Source: an uncultured Bacilli bacterium (lineage in GTDB: Bacteria > Bacillota_I > Bacilli_A > RFN20 > CAG-826). From it: 6,297 bases of DNA. This document shows, one piece after another, positions 1 to 6,297 of the stretch; within the stretch, counting starts at the first letter, position 1; every line of letters starts with the position of its first letter. Below the pieces are notes generated by a model. That model had not been told where the DNA came from, did no database searches, and saw only the letters and a program-made list of their open reading frames with translations. A program made the translations under genes and the position numbers. The stretch spans positions 1 through 6,297 of the forward strand of contig CAKPJO010000090.1 in NCBI GenBank assembly GCA_934162685.1, read 5' to 3'.

Positions 1-2992
1 TGAAAACCATGTTTTTCACATATTTGTTTTTTAATTTCATCACGCTTTTTAATTTCTTCGTCTAAATAATGCTCAGGCCCATTAAGCTCAACAGCTAAAA
101 TAGGCTTTTTCTTATCAGAAAAAGTTCTTTCGAATATTACTAAATCAAATCTTCCTTTATAAAATAATGATTCCTCATTACCTAGGTTTTTAAAGCATGA
201 ATCAATTGCTACTTCCGATTCAATGAAACAGTTAGGGTTAATAACAGATAATATTTGGCTAATAGTTTTTTGTAGGTCTTCTTCGCTTTGTGAACTAATA
301 TGTTTTGTACCTAAAGCAATTGAAGAAGGTGAAACATTTTGTACCTTACATTCACCATTGTTAAAGACATAATTACTTAGTTCTTTAATATTATCATTAC
401 CGTTATTAGTGGATAATTGATCTATTTTATCTTTATTAGCAATCATTATAAATTTATCTTTGGCTCTAGACATTGCGACATTAATTAACTCTTTATTGTT
501 TTTGAGCCAATTATAAGTGCCTTGCGAAGTTTTATTAGTAATTGCTGTGGAAAATAATATTACATTTTGTTGGTCGCCTTGAAAAGCATGTACTGTCCCA
601 ACAGGAACATCAATATTATTATTGCTAAGATAAAATTCAATACATTCCTTTTGTCTTACGAATGGAGTAATAACTCCAACGTGCTCATCAGGATGATTCT
701 TAATATAATCTACGATTAACTTAGCTTCTACTTCGGATATGTTTTTCTCATTGGAGTTTTCTTGGTGCTTAGATGTATTAAAGTATTCTAAAGGCTTGTC
801 GTTATTGCTTTTACTCTTACAAACAAGCATATTGTTATAATATTTTTGATTAGAAAATTGTATTATTTTTTTATTGCAGCGATAATGATCACGTAGTAGC
901 GCTTCATTATTAGAAACATCTATTTTTGTATATGCTGTATAAATAGAATTTTTGATGTAATCATATTCTTCCGGGATATTATACTTAGCACGTAATTTTT
1001 TATTAATATTTTCATCAAGTAGTATTACAGGACTTAATTGTTGAGCATCGCCAACAAGCATGATTTGATTACCTCTAGAAATAGGAATTAAGGCATTAGT
1101 AATATTACATTGAGCAGCTTCATCCATCATAACTATATCAAAATGTTTTCCAGCTTCTCCTAAATATGTGCATGATAAGTTTGTGGATATTATAACTGGA
1201 AATATTTCAAGAAATAATTGTAAATTTTCATTTTTAGATAGAAATTGACGGAGATCTTTAGCTCTTTCTTTTTTATTTTCTTCAGTGACATCTTTAATAA
1301 TATTATATATAGCGGCATATTTTTCTTTTTTTAATTTTTGTAATCGTCCGGCAGTTTCAAAATGAATAGCGATGAAGAGTTGACGATGATTAATATTCAT
1401 ATATTTAGTTAAATCTTCATCTAAACTTTCGTATTGTTGAGCATCTTTTTTTAACGTATCAATTTGCGAATCAACAGTAAGTCGCATAAATTGATTATCG
1501 AATTTATATTTATTTTTAATATTTTCTAAAACTTCAAGACGATTATTAATTGATACTTTTTTATCATGTTTATCTAGTAATTCGACTAGATTTTTCATTG
1601 CTGATTTACGTTCTTCTTTTATTGCTTTAATTTGATTTTCTCTTACATCTAGTTTACTAGCAAAGTCATACATGCTTTTAATTTTAAGTACAGCATTTTC
1701 AATGTTATCAATGCTTCCTAATCTAATAGATGGAAATAATAAATCATATTTATCATTATATTTTAAAGATGTAATGGCATTATAAACGCCATCCATTGGG
1801 ATATTATTATTTGATGTCACTAAAACAGTTTTATTATTGAATATAGCGGTAAAAATGGCATTTAATATTGTTTGTGTTTTACCTGTTCCTGGTGGGCCCT
1901 GAATATATGAGGCTGGTGATTTCATAGCAATGTTTATTGCTTTAATTTGGTCAATATTATATAAGTCATTAACAGTAAAAATTGGATAGTTGTTTTTTCT
2001 TGCTAATCTTACATCTGGCTCATCTAGAAATACTTTGAGTGGCAAAGGAATTTCTTCCTCATTATTAATAACTTTTTTAATGTTATTTAGTTCGTAATCA
2101 ATGTCAATTGCTAGTTTTGTTTCAAGAGTTAAAATATATGGATTATCGTCTGGTAATATTGCACTTTTATAAGAATAATCATCAATGTTATTATTATACT
2201 CACGAATAACTTGTTTTATTTCGTTTATATTATTATAGAAATTATCTAGTAAATATTGTTTATCTTCAGGAATAAACTTATTGATTGATGCACGTGTTTT
2301 AACATCTCCAGCGCTATCTAAAATAAATTCTTTATTAATAAGAACTTCTTCATCAGGAATAAGACACTTGTTTTCAATATCAAATCTTAAATTACGATAA
2401 GCTAAAATATATTTTTTTTTTTAACTGGAATAGAAAGTATATTAACACAAAGTCTTCTTTCTAATTTTTCTAAATTTAATTCACGCTTTTTTTCTTTTCT
2501 TTCTTTTTTATAAAATGACTCATTCGCTAGTGCTTTGAATTGTTCATCACTTAACTTATAAATTCCATCTTTTAATAATGTATCATCATCAATTCCTTTA
2601 ATAAGAGTAAATTTGCTTATATATGGTGTAGAGTCTAATTTGAAGCAAGCGTCGTAATAATCAATTAAATCATCTTTTGAAATAGATAAACGGAACATAG
2701 AACTTATAAATGCTGGATCATTAACAAATTTTAAAAGATTATCAGGAGTTTTATGAATGGTGGTATCATCATATTCTGCAGATACAATTTTATCAAAATA
2801 TATATAATAGTCTTTTTGTACTTTATCACTATACATTAAATTAAATGCATCGCATTTTAGCATTCTTTTTTCTTCATCGATATAGTTTATACCAATCATA
2901 AATTTGGTGATTTCATTATCTTTTTTGTATTCGATTTTACACCAATAACTATTACATATGGCTTTTAATAAGATTTTTCCGATATCTAACAT
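1..2992 (-). CDS. SF1 (UPF1/DNA2-like) helicase with WYL-like N-terminus and DUF2726-type nuclease C-terminus; partial, one frameshift
   Basis: The gene starts with ATG at 2992 behind a strong GGAGGG site and runs off the left edge (at least 997 residues). Residue numbers assume a -1 shift at 2412-2422. Residues 1-80 resemble a WYL domain. The helicase core shows Walker A GPPGTGKT (366-373), a motif Ia-like VTSNNN (about 386), Walker B DEAAQ (624-628), motif III GDAQQLSP (648-655), HYRC (703-706), motif V TVHAFQG (800-806) and motif VI NVAMSRAK (from 838). These are hallmarks of the AAA_11/AAA_12 superfamily 1 families. A Lys/Glu-rich, probably coiled-coil insertion of about 160 residues separates Walker A from Walker B. 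From about residue 900 it looks like DUF2726, a PD-(D/E)XK nuclease fold: FDLVI with D950, then AVELNGPEH with E969. ATP-driven unwinding or translocation coupled to DNA or RNA cleavage is inferred. The substrate is unknown. A role in defence is plausible but unproven. Confidence 0.85.
2412..2422 (-). other. A11 homopolymer frameshift site inside the helicase gene
   Basis: On the minus strand the coding sequence reads GTT, then eleven A, then TATATTTTAGC. In the N-terminal frame it ends as PVKKKNIF plus a TAG at 2402-2404. In the -1 frame it continues as KKKKYILAYRNL and stays open through all helicase motifs to the window edge. The N-terminal frame has codon starts at positions equal to 1 modulo 3, and the helicase frame at 2 modulo 3, so the shift needed is exactly -1 (or one added A). 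The options are transcriptional or ribosomal slippage, phase variation by slipped-strand replication, or a base-calling error in the homopolymer. I see no convincing stimulatory hairpin just downstream. Confidence 0.85.
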
Positions 2993-2998
2993 ACTAAG

Positions 2999-3004
2999 CC
3001 CTCC
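2999..3004 (-). promoter_or_regulatory. Shine-Dalgarno site of the helicase gene
   Basis: GGAGGG on the minus strand lies six bases before ATG 2992. This near-ideal spacing fixes the start codon and shows that the N-terminal, pre-frameshift frame is a genuinely translated one. Confidence 0.85.
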
Positions 3005-3015
3005 GAAAAGCTTTT

Positions 3016-3047
3016 AAAATGTTGCATTTTTTATATAATAACATTTT
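3016..3047. repeat. 8-bp inverted repeat in the helicase leader
   Basis: AAAATGTT (3016-3023) and AACATTTT (3040-3047) are perfect inverted arms around a 16-base A/T spacer, just upstream of the helicase ribosome-binding site. It could be an operator or an RNA hairpin in the leader. It lacks G+C, so the hairpin would be weak. Confidence 0.4.
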
Positions 3048-3058
3048 TAACTTATAAT

Positions 3059-3163
3059 AAAAAGTGTGCATTTTATGCTAAAAATTATGGCTTTTATATT
3101 GGAAATAAAAAACTATTACAAAATTAATGTATTTTATAATTTAATAAGAAAAACACACTTTTT
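3059..3163. repeat. 10-bp inverted repeat bracketing the helicase promoter region
   Basis: AAAAAGTGTG (3059-3068) and CACACTTTTT (3154-3163) are perfect inverted arms about 85 bases apart. The right arm runs on to a T7 tract ending at 3165, so read on the plus strand this looks like the base of a terminator-like fold. The promoter candidate lies inside. Apart from this and the repeat at 3016-3047, the 210 bases at 2993-3202 show no gene that I can support. Confidence 0.4.
3093..3121 (-). promoter_or_regulatory. Candidate sigma-A promoter of the helicase gene
   Basis: On the minus strand TTGTAA (3116-3121) and TATAAA (3093-3098) are separated by exactly 17 bases, a good match to vegetative -35 and -10 boxes. 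Transcription would begin near 3086, leaving a 5' leader of about 90 bases that includes the inverted repeat at 3016-3047. Because the background is so A+T-rich, chance matches are common, and the spacing is the main argument. Confidence 0.4.
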
Positions 3164-3202
3164 TTAAAGTTCATTTATTAATAAAACTATAATAACAAGT
3201 AT

Positions 3203-3245
3203 AAAAAAAGTAGTTGACGAACAGAAATTAACGTATATCAACTAC
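3203..3245 (-). terminator. Intrinsic terminator of the small unknown gene
   Basis: On the minus strand GTAGTTGA pairs perfectly with TCAACTAC (plus-strand arms 3210-3217 and 3238-3245) and is followed directly by a T7 tract (3203-3209). It starts 40 bases after the stop codon of the 3285-3605 gene and insulates the helicase gene from read-through. Confidence 0.75.
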
Positions 3246-3284
3246 ATTTATTATTCTAACCTTTTTTCACTAAATGTCAAATGT

Positions 3285-3605
3285 TTAAAATGCTCTATAA
3301 CCATATTTTATTAGCAAATCAGTTACTTTTCTTTTGAATTCTCTTTCATCAGTTTTATCATCTAATTTATAATCAAAACTTGCTCCATTATAATTAGCGT
3401 AACTATGTATGTCTTTAGCGCCAGAACTAGATAAAATACCTTTAATTTCTTCTTCTGGCTTTGGACAAGCAAAAATACATTTTATTTCTAATTGCCCTAA
3501 GCAATTTGTTTTAATATCGATATTAGTGGCTCCTAATTTTTCTAAACTTGTTTTAATGTTTTCTTCGCCTTTTTTAAATTCAACATGAATATTTGAGTAT
3601 TTCAT
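3285..3605 (-). CDS. Unknown small protein (106 aa) with apparent internal duplication
   Basis: I do not recognise this family. ATG at 3605 is chosen because AAGGAGAG (3613-3620) sits at the right distance. The frame extends upstream to a TTG at 3644, but that start has no ribosome-binding site. The predicted pattern alternates strands and helices. Residues 14-30 (EENIKTSLEKLGATNID) and 51-67 (EEEIKGILSSSGAKDIH) match at 8 of 17 positions, so the protein looks like two copies of one strand-helix-strand unit, perhaps a ferredoxin-like fold (inference). Three cysteines (C35, C43, C47) lie in the middle without a standard metal-binding spacing. No signal peptide or membrane segment is visible, so it is probably cytoplasmic. 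It forms its own transcription unit between two terminators, and its link to the neighbouring regulator and helicase is unproven. Confidence 0.8.
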   Translation of the reverse strand: MKYSNIHVEFKKGEENIKTSLEKLGATNIDIKTNCLGQLEIKCIFACPKPEEEIKGILSSSGAKDIHSYANYNGASFDYKLDDKTDEREFKRKVTDLLIKYGYRAF

Positions 3606-3612
3606 AAATTTG

Positions 3613-3620
3613 CTCTCCTT
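3613..3620 (-). promoter_or_regulatory. Shine-Dalgarno site deciding the small gene's start
   Basis: AAGGAGAG on the minus strand ends about eight bases before ATG 3605. It decides for that start and against the upstream in-frame TTG at 3644, and so shortens the protein from 119 to 106 residues. Confidence 0.8.
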
Positions 3621-3649
3621 TATTCCACACTCAAATAATAGCAATATGC

Positions 3650-3669
3650 ATGTACTAAAAATGGTACAT
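3650..3669. repeat. Operator-like inverted repeat upstream of the small gene
   Basis: ATGTAC (3650-3655) and GTACAT (3664-3669) are inverted arms with an eight-base spacer, 45-64 bases before the start codon of the small gene, where a promoter should lie. I find no convincing -35/-10 pair here. Role as an operator is inference only. Confidence 0.3.
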
Positions 3670-3671
3670 AT

Positions 3672-3698
3672 AAAAACACTAAATTTAATTCTAGTGTT
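3672..3698 (-). terminator. Likely intrinsic terminator of the WYL regulator gene
   Basis: On the minus strand AACACTA and TAGTGTT pair, and the stem extends inward through a G-T wobble and three more A-T pairs to a tiny loop (plus-strand 3675-3698). A run of T follows (T5 at 3672-3676, partly within the stem base). It begins nine bases after the stop codon region of the regulator. The stem is G+C-poor, so it may be leaky and allow some read-through into the small gene. Confidence 0.55.
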
Positions 3699-3706
3699 AA
3701 GTATGA

Positions 3707-4699
3707 TTATTGATATTTATCTAATGCTTTTTTAAGTCCATCTTTTACCTTATTAACTAATGATTCTGGTGATATGACTTTCATTACACTAGAATATTGC
3801 ATTATCCAATAATATAAGGCATTTTCATTACATTTAATTGAAGCATGTAATTTATCATTATCATTTATTATTTTAGCATTTTCTCCAAACCAATCTTTTA
3901 CATATAATATTGCTGATTCATTTTCTAATTCGATTTTAGCATCAACAATATTTCCTCCAAACATATAAATGTTTTCATTCATATATTCGGTGATTGAAAA
4001 ATTATTAGGAGCATCTTTTAAATCATTAATATTTTTAATATTCCAATCTTCTTTGATTTCAATATTCATCATATATTCAATTCTAAATGTTTGTAATGGA
4101 CTATATTTTTCACGGTAATTACATAATAAATAATATCTTCCATAGTTATTTATTAAATAATATGGGGATACAATAAATTGATATCCATTCATCCTAGTTG
4201 TAGGATTACCATTTTTATCATAAGCTAAATATTGAAAGCCAATTCTTTTCCCTTTATTAATTGCTTCATGAATTATAGAAATATTATATAAAACATCTTT
4301 ATTATTAGTTCTACTTATTTTTTCAGACTTAAAGATATAAGAATAATCATTTTTTTGATATTTAGAAAAACAACTTGATATGGATTCTGCGATTTTTTTT
4401 GCTTGCTTTCCATTTATACTTGGACTAGAAAATATTGCATCAATTAAAAATGATGCCTCAGTTGGATCAAATGTTCGAGATAATAAAGCAAAGCCGCCTT
4501 TACTTCCTTTATCTATATCATAATTTAATTCTTCTAAAAGCGATAAAGATGAAGCAATACTTTTTCTTTCTAATTCAATTTGATAATTTTTATAAATTAA
4601 ATCAATAATATCTTTTTGTGTTAAATAATGATTTTCATCTGAATATTCTTTTAATACTTCTAGTACTAGTAATATTGATGCTTTTTTGTTTTCAATCAT
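3707..4699 (-). CDS. WYL-domain transcriptional regulator
   Basis: This complete 330-residue protein has the usual length and order of the DeoR-like WYL regulator family. A winged helix-turn-helix occupies about residues 5-75 (recognition region around LTQKDIIDLIYK and RKSIASSLSLLEEL, wing at KGSKGGF). The WYL domain spans about 140-215, with GRYYLLC (187-193) at the signature position (Tyr-Tyr-Leu instead of Trp-Tyr-Leu) and TFRIEYM (204-210) as the conserved FRxxxM/I strand. A C-terminal WCX-like domain covers about 250-330. Such proteins bind DNA as dimers and are thought to sense nucleic acid or nucleotide ligands through the WYL pocket; many control defence loci. GAGGAG lies eight bases before ATG. 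The gene is divergent from the helicase-like gene at 4895, and the shared intergenic region is the natural place for its operators (inference). Confidence 0.93.
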   Translation of the reverse strand: MIENKKASILLVLEVLKEYSDENHYLTQKDIIDLIYKNYQIELERKSIASSLSLLEELNYDIDKGSKGGFALLSRTFDPTEASFLIDAIFSSPSINGKQAKKIAESISSCFSKYQKNDYSYIFKSEKISRTNNKDVLYNISIIHEAINKGKRIGFQYLAYDKNGNPTTRMNGYQFIVSPYYLINNYGRYYLLCNYREKYSPLQTFRIEYMMNIEIKEDWNIKNINDLKDAPNNFSITEYMNENIYMFGGNIVDAKIELENESAILYVKDWFGENAKIINDNDKLHASIKCNENALYYWIMQYSSVMKVISPESLVNKVKDGLKKALDKYQ

Positions 4700-4707
4700 A
4701 ATAGGGG

Positions 4708-4713
4708 CTCCTC
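4708..4713 (-). promoter_or_regulatory. Shine-Dalgarno site of the WYL regulator
   Basis: GAGGAG on the minus strand lies eight bases before ATG 4699 and supports that start codon. Confidence 0.8.
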
Positions 4714-4721
4714 GATAGTTA

Positions 4722-4730
4722 ATTGTAACA
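4722..4730 (-). promoter_or_regulatory. Candidate extended -10 promoter of the WYL regulator
   Basis: TGTTACAAT on the minus strand matches an extended -10 element (TGnTATAAT with one mismatch). No good -35 box is present. The implied transcript would start near 4715 with a very short leader that still holds the ribosome-binding site. Two inverted repeats overlap it: GTTA-ATTG-TAAC (4718-4729) and TAACAT-N9-ATGTTA (4726-4746), which would suit autorepression. Confidence 0.3.
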
Positions 4731-4746
4731 TAAAAACAAAATGTTA
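4726..4746. repeat. Operator-like inverted repeat in the divergent promoter region
   Basis: TAACAT (4726-4731) and ATGTTA (4741-4746) are inverted arms with a nine-base spacer, giving half-site centres 15 bp apart, over the candidate promoter of the WYL gene. Further copies of the six-mer occur at 3039-3044 before the helicase gene and at 4859-4864 before the plus-strand gene. The six-mer is also frequent in coding DNA here, so this is weak evidence. Confidence 0.3.
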
Positions 4747-4752
4747 GAATAA

Positions 4753-4797
4753 ATAGTTAAAAAGTTGAGCTGATTTTGTAACTGATTTTAATTAAAA
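4753..4797. repeat. Short direct repeats and a palindrome in the divergent intergenic region
   Basis: CTGATTTT occurs at 4770-4777 and 4782-4789, 12 bp apart, roughly one helical turn. ATAGTTAA occurs at 4753-4760 and again at 4715-4722. TTTTAATTAAAA (4786-4797) is a perfect 12-bp palindrome. Together they fill the region between the two divergent genes and may be protein-binding sites. Low complexity makes chance copies possible. Confidence 0.35.
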
Positions 4798-4821
4798 AAA
4801 GGAAAATTTGTCTCATATTAA

Positions 4822-4868
4822 TATAATCGCTTTATTTTATATAGATAATTTGTAAATTATGTTAAAAT
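4822..4868 (+). promoter_or_regulatory. Probable promoter zone of the plus-strand helicase-like gene
   Basis: The zone contains a perfect TATAAT (4822-4827) and a second -10-like TAAAAT (4863-4868). Neither has a recognisable -35 box at 16-18 bases. A promoter must lie between the divergent WYL gene and ATG 4895, but which box is used cannot be decided from sequence. Confidence 0.25.
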
Positions 4869-4894
4869 GATAAAGTGAATCGGAGATAATGAAT

Positions 4895-6297
4895 ATGGAA
4901 AAGACTATAAAAAATTTTGTTGATAGCAAAGAAAATGGACTTATGCTATTAAATTTACCAACTGGCTTTGGAAAAACAACAAGTGTTGTTAAATTTATTA
5001 AATCATATTTAGAAGATAAGAATTCTAATATTAAAAAAATATATTTTGTTGCGAATTTAAAGAATAATTTGCCAATTGAGCAATTACAACAAGCTTTAGG
5101 TAATGACTATGATAAATATTGTTTGCTTCTAAAACCATACTGGGAATCAGTTGTTGATAATTTTAACAAAGTCAATATTAACACTACTGAGATAACAAAG
5201 TCAGATGAATATAACACGCTGAAACAAGATATAGAAACTTTAAAAATGCTAGAATCAAACAGTGAAAAAATAAATAAAAATAATGATGAAATAAAAAACG
5301 AAGAAATAACTAAAAATTCTCAATTAAAAAATGCAATTGCCTCTTATAAAAATAAAATAGAAAATGATTCCGAGCCAAAATTTAGAAAATTTCTTAAAAA
5401 GACTTACTTTTATAATAAGCCATCATATGAAAAAGAGAAAATATTAAAAAAAGAAAAATGGATATCCGAATTGTATTCACAAGTCAGAATAAAAGATGAC
5501 GATATAAAAGTAGTTGTCACTACTACAAATAAATTTTTTAGTCCAACTGATATATTTTGTAGAATGCCATTTTATTTATATAATGAAGATAAATTGACTA
5601 AAAACACAATTACTTTTATTGATGAATTTGATACTACAAAAAATGTTTTACTAAATCAAATTATTAGTGATGGTTTAAAGTATGAAATTGATATATTTTC
5701 GCTATTTTTAGATATATATAATTCATTGACTAATCTCAACTTCCCAAATGAATTAAAAAAATCAAGTAAATATAGAGTAAAAAAGATTGAAGAAGGCAAG
5801 TGGGACAAAATTGAAGATTTAATTGATGAATTGAAAACACAATTTAAAAATTTATATAATACACATAAACTTAATTTGCTTTTTAAAAGTAAAAATTTGA
5901 ATAAAAAGAAAGCATTTATATTTAATGATGGTTATTCATTAAATATTTATAACGATAAATCTAAAATGATATTAATTAGTAAATTTAATGAAGATGAAAA
6001 TAATATGTCTATAATGGCAGAAAAAAAGAAAATTAAATCTTATGATGGAATAAAATTTGATACCATTTTATATGAAGTAAATAAAGCTATTAGCTCATTT
6101 ATTAGAAAAGTTGCATATATGTCTAGAAATTATATGGAATACAAAAATGAAAAAAACATAGGGCAAGAAGCAAAATATACGTTTGATGAAGCCACTTTTA
6201 CTATACTTTCGGCATTTAACATACCATCAGAATTTAGACAATATCTTTTAGAAAAAGTAGTAATAGCAGATGTAAATTATAAGATAGGTAACAAATA
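4895..6297 (+). CDS. SF2-helicase-like P-loop ATPase, N-terminal part (runs off the right edge)
   Basis: The frame is open for 467 codons to the window end. Walker A is PTGFGKT (residues 22-28), very close to the N-terminus. A motif Ia-like segment, YFVANLKNNLP, follows, then VVVTTTNKFF and the Walker B TFIDEFD (DEFD 243-246). The order, with a TT-containing segment just before Walker B, recalls Cas3-type and related superfamily 2 helicases, but DEFD is not the usual DEAD or DEAH. About 190 residues separate Walker A and B and include a Lys/Glu/Asn-rich, probably coiled-coil stretch (about 110-175). Motifs III-VI and any nuclease domain would lie beyond the edge. GGAG at 4882-4885 is nine bases from ATG 4895 but only three from the in-frame ATG at 4889, so 4895 is preferred. 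It is divergent from the WYL gene, which probably regulates it. Function is unknown; defence is an inference from context. Confidence 0.82.
   Translation, partial: MEKTIKNFVDSKENGLMLLNLPTGFGKTTSVVKFIKSYLEDKNSNIKKIYFVANLKNNLPIEQLQQALGNDYDKYCLLLKPYWESVVDNFNKVNINTTEITKSDEYNTLKQDIETLKMLESNSEKINKNNDEIKNEEITKNSQLKNAIASYKNKIENDSEPKFRKFLKKTYFYNKPSYEKEKILKKEKWISELYSQVRIKDDDIKVVVTTTNKFFSPTDIFCRMPFYLYNEDKLTKNTITFIDEFDTTKNVLLNQIISDGLKYEIDIFSLFLDIYNSLTNLNFPNELKKSSKYRVKKIEEGKWDKIEDLIDELKTQFKNLYNTHKLNLLFKSKNLNKKKAFIFNDGYSLNIYNDKSKMILISKFNEDENNMSIMAEKKKIKSYDGIKFDTILYEVNKAISSFIRKVAYMSRNYMEYKNEKNIGQEAKYTFDEATFTILSAFNIPSEFRQYLLEKVVIADVNYKIGNK

Noticed and set aside
2486..2509. Polypyrimidine tract (polypurine on the coding strand) as a regulatory or triplex element
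   Set aside because: It simply encodes the Lys/Glu-rich segment KKERKEKK of a charged linker, as expected in this A+T-rich genome.
2402..2992. An independent 196-residue gene ending in PVKKKNIF
   Set aside because: Its end falls exactly in the A11 tract and the helicase frame continues in the -1 frame without its own ribosome-binding site, so it is the N-terminus of the helicase. It may still exist as a short slippage product.
2993..3284. Small ORFs or a tRNA/riboswitch in the spacer upstream of the helicase
   Set aside because: No reading frame with a ribosome-binding site, no cloverleaf and no G+C-rich conserved core is visible; only promoter-like boxes, inverted repeats and a terminator.
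3606..3644. TTG start at 3644 giving a 119-residue small protein
   Set aside because: There is no Shine-Dalgarno site before it, while ATG 3605 has a strong, well-spaced one. The 13 extra residues read through that Shine-Dalgarno sequence.
4889..4894. ATG at 4889 as the start of the plus-strand ATPase
   Set aside because: It is only three bases from the GGAG, whereas ATG 4895 is nine bases away. The difference is two residues and cannot be excluded.
1..6297. CRISPR array, insertion sequence or attachment-site duplications
   Set aside because: No regularly spaced repeats, transposase motifs or matching terminal repeats were found. The inverted repeats seen are short and lie within regulatory spacers.

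Overview
The window is very A+T-rich chromosome-like or mobile-element DNA. It has strong GGAGG-type Shine-Dalgarno sites and intrinsic terminators, Trp is encoded by TGG in the frames I read, and no in-frame TGA had to be read through. This points to a low-G+C Gram-positive bacterium (Bacillota or a close relative, standard code). I cannot name a genus.

Layout. Positions 1-2992 (minus strand) hold one long helicase-nuclease gene that runs off the left edge. It has an N-terminal WYL-like domain, a UPF1/DNA2-type superfamily 1 helicase core interrupted by a long helical insertion, and a DUF2726-type PD-(D/E)XK nuclease at the C-terminus. As given, the frame is broken once, in an A11 run (T11 on the plus strand, 2412-2422). 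A -1 shift there, or one more A, restores a continuous protein of at least 997 residues. Positions 2993-3202 hold no gene; they contain a good sigma-A-type promoter candidate and two inverted repeats. Positions 3285-3605 (minus) encode an unrecognised 106-residue protein with an apparent internal duplication, bounded by its own terminator (3203-3245). Positions 3707-4699 (minus) encode a complete WYL-family transcriptional regulator, followed by a hairpin-plus-U-tract (3672-3698). Positions 4700-4894 are a divergent promoter region rich in short direct and inverted repeats. From 4895 (plus) a second large P-loop NTPase, resembling a superfamily 2 helicase but with an unusual DEFD Walker B, runs off the right edge.

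How they may work together (inference). A WYL regulator next to a helicase-nuclease and a second helicase-like ATPase is a combination typical of anti-phage defence loci. The WYL protein could control the divergent ATPase and the helicase-nuclease, while the WYL-like domain on the helicase could sense a ligand or nucleic acid directly. I do not recognise the set as a named defence system. Both large genes are incomplete here, so system membership cannot be settled from this window.
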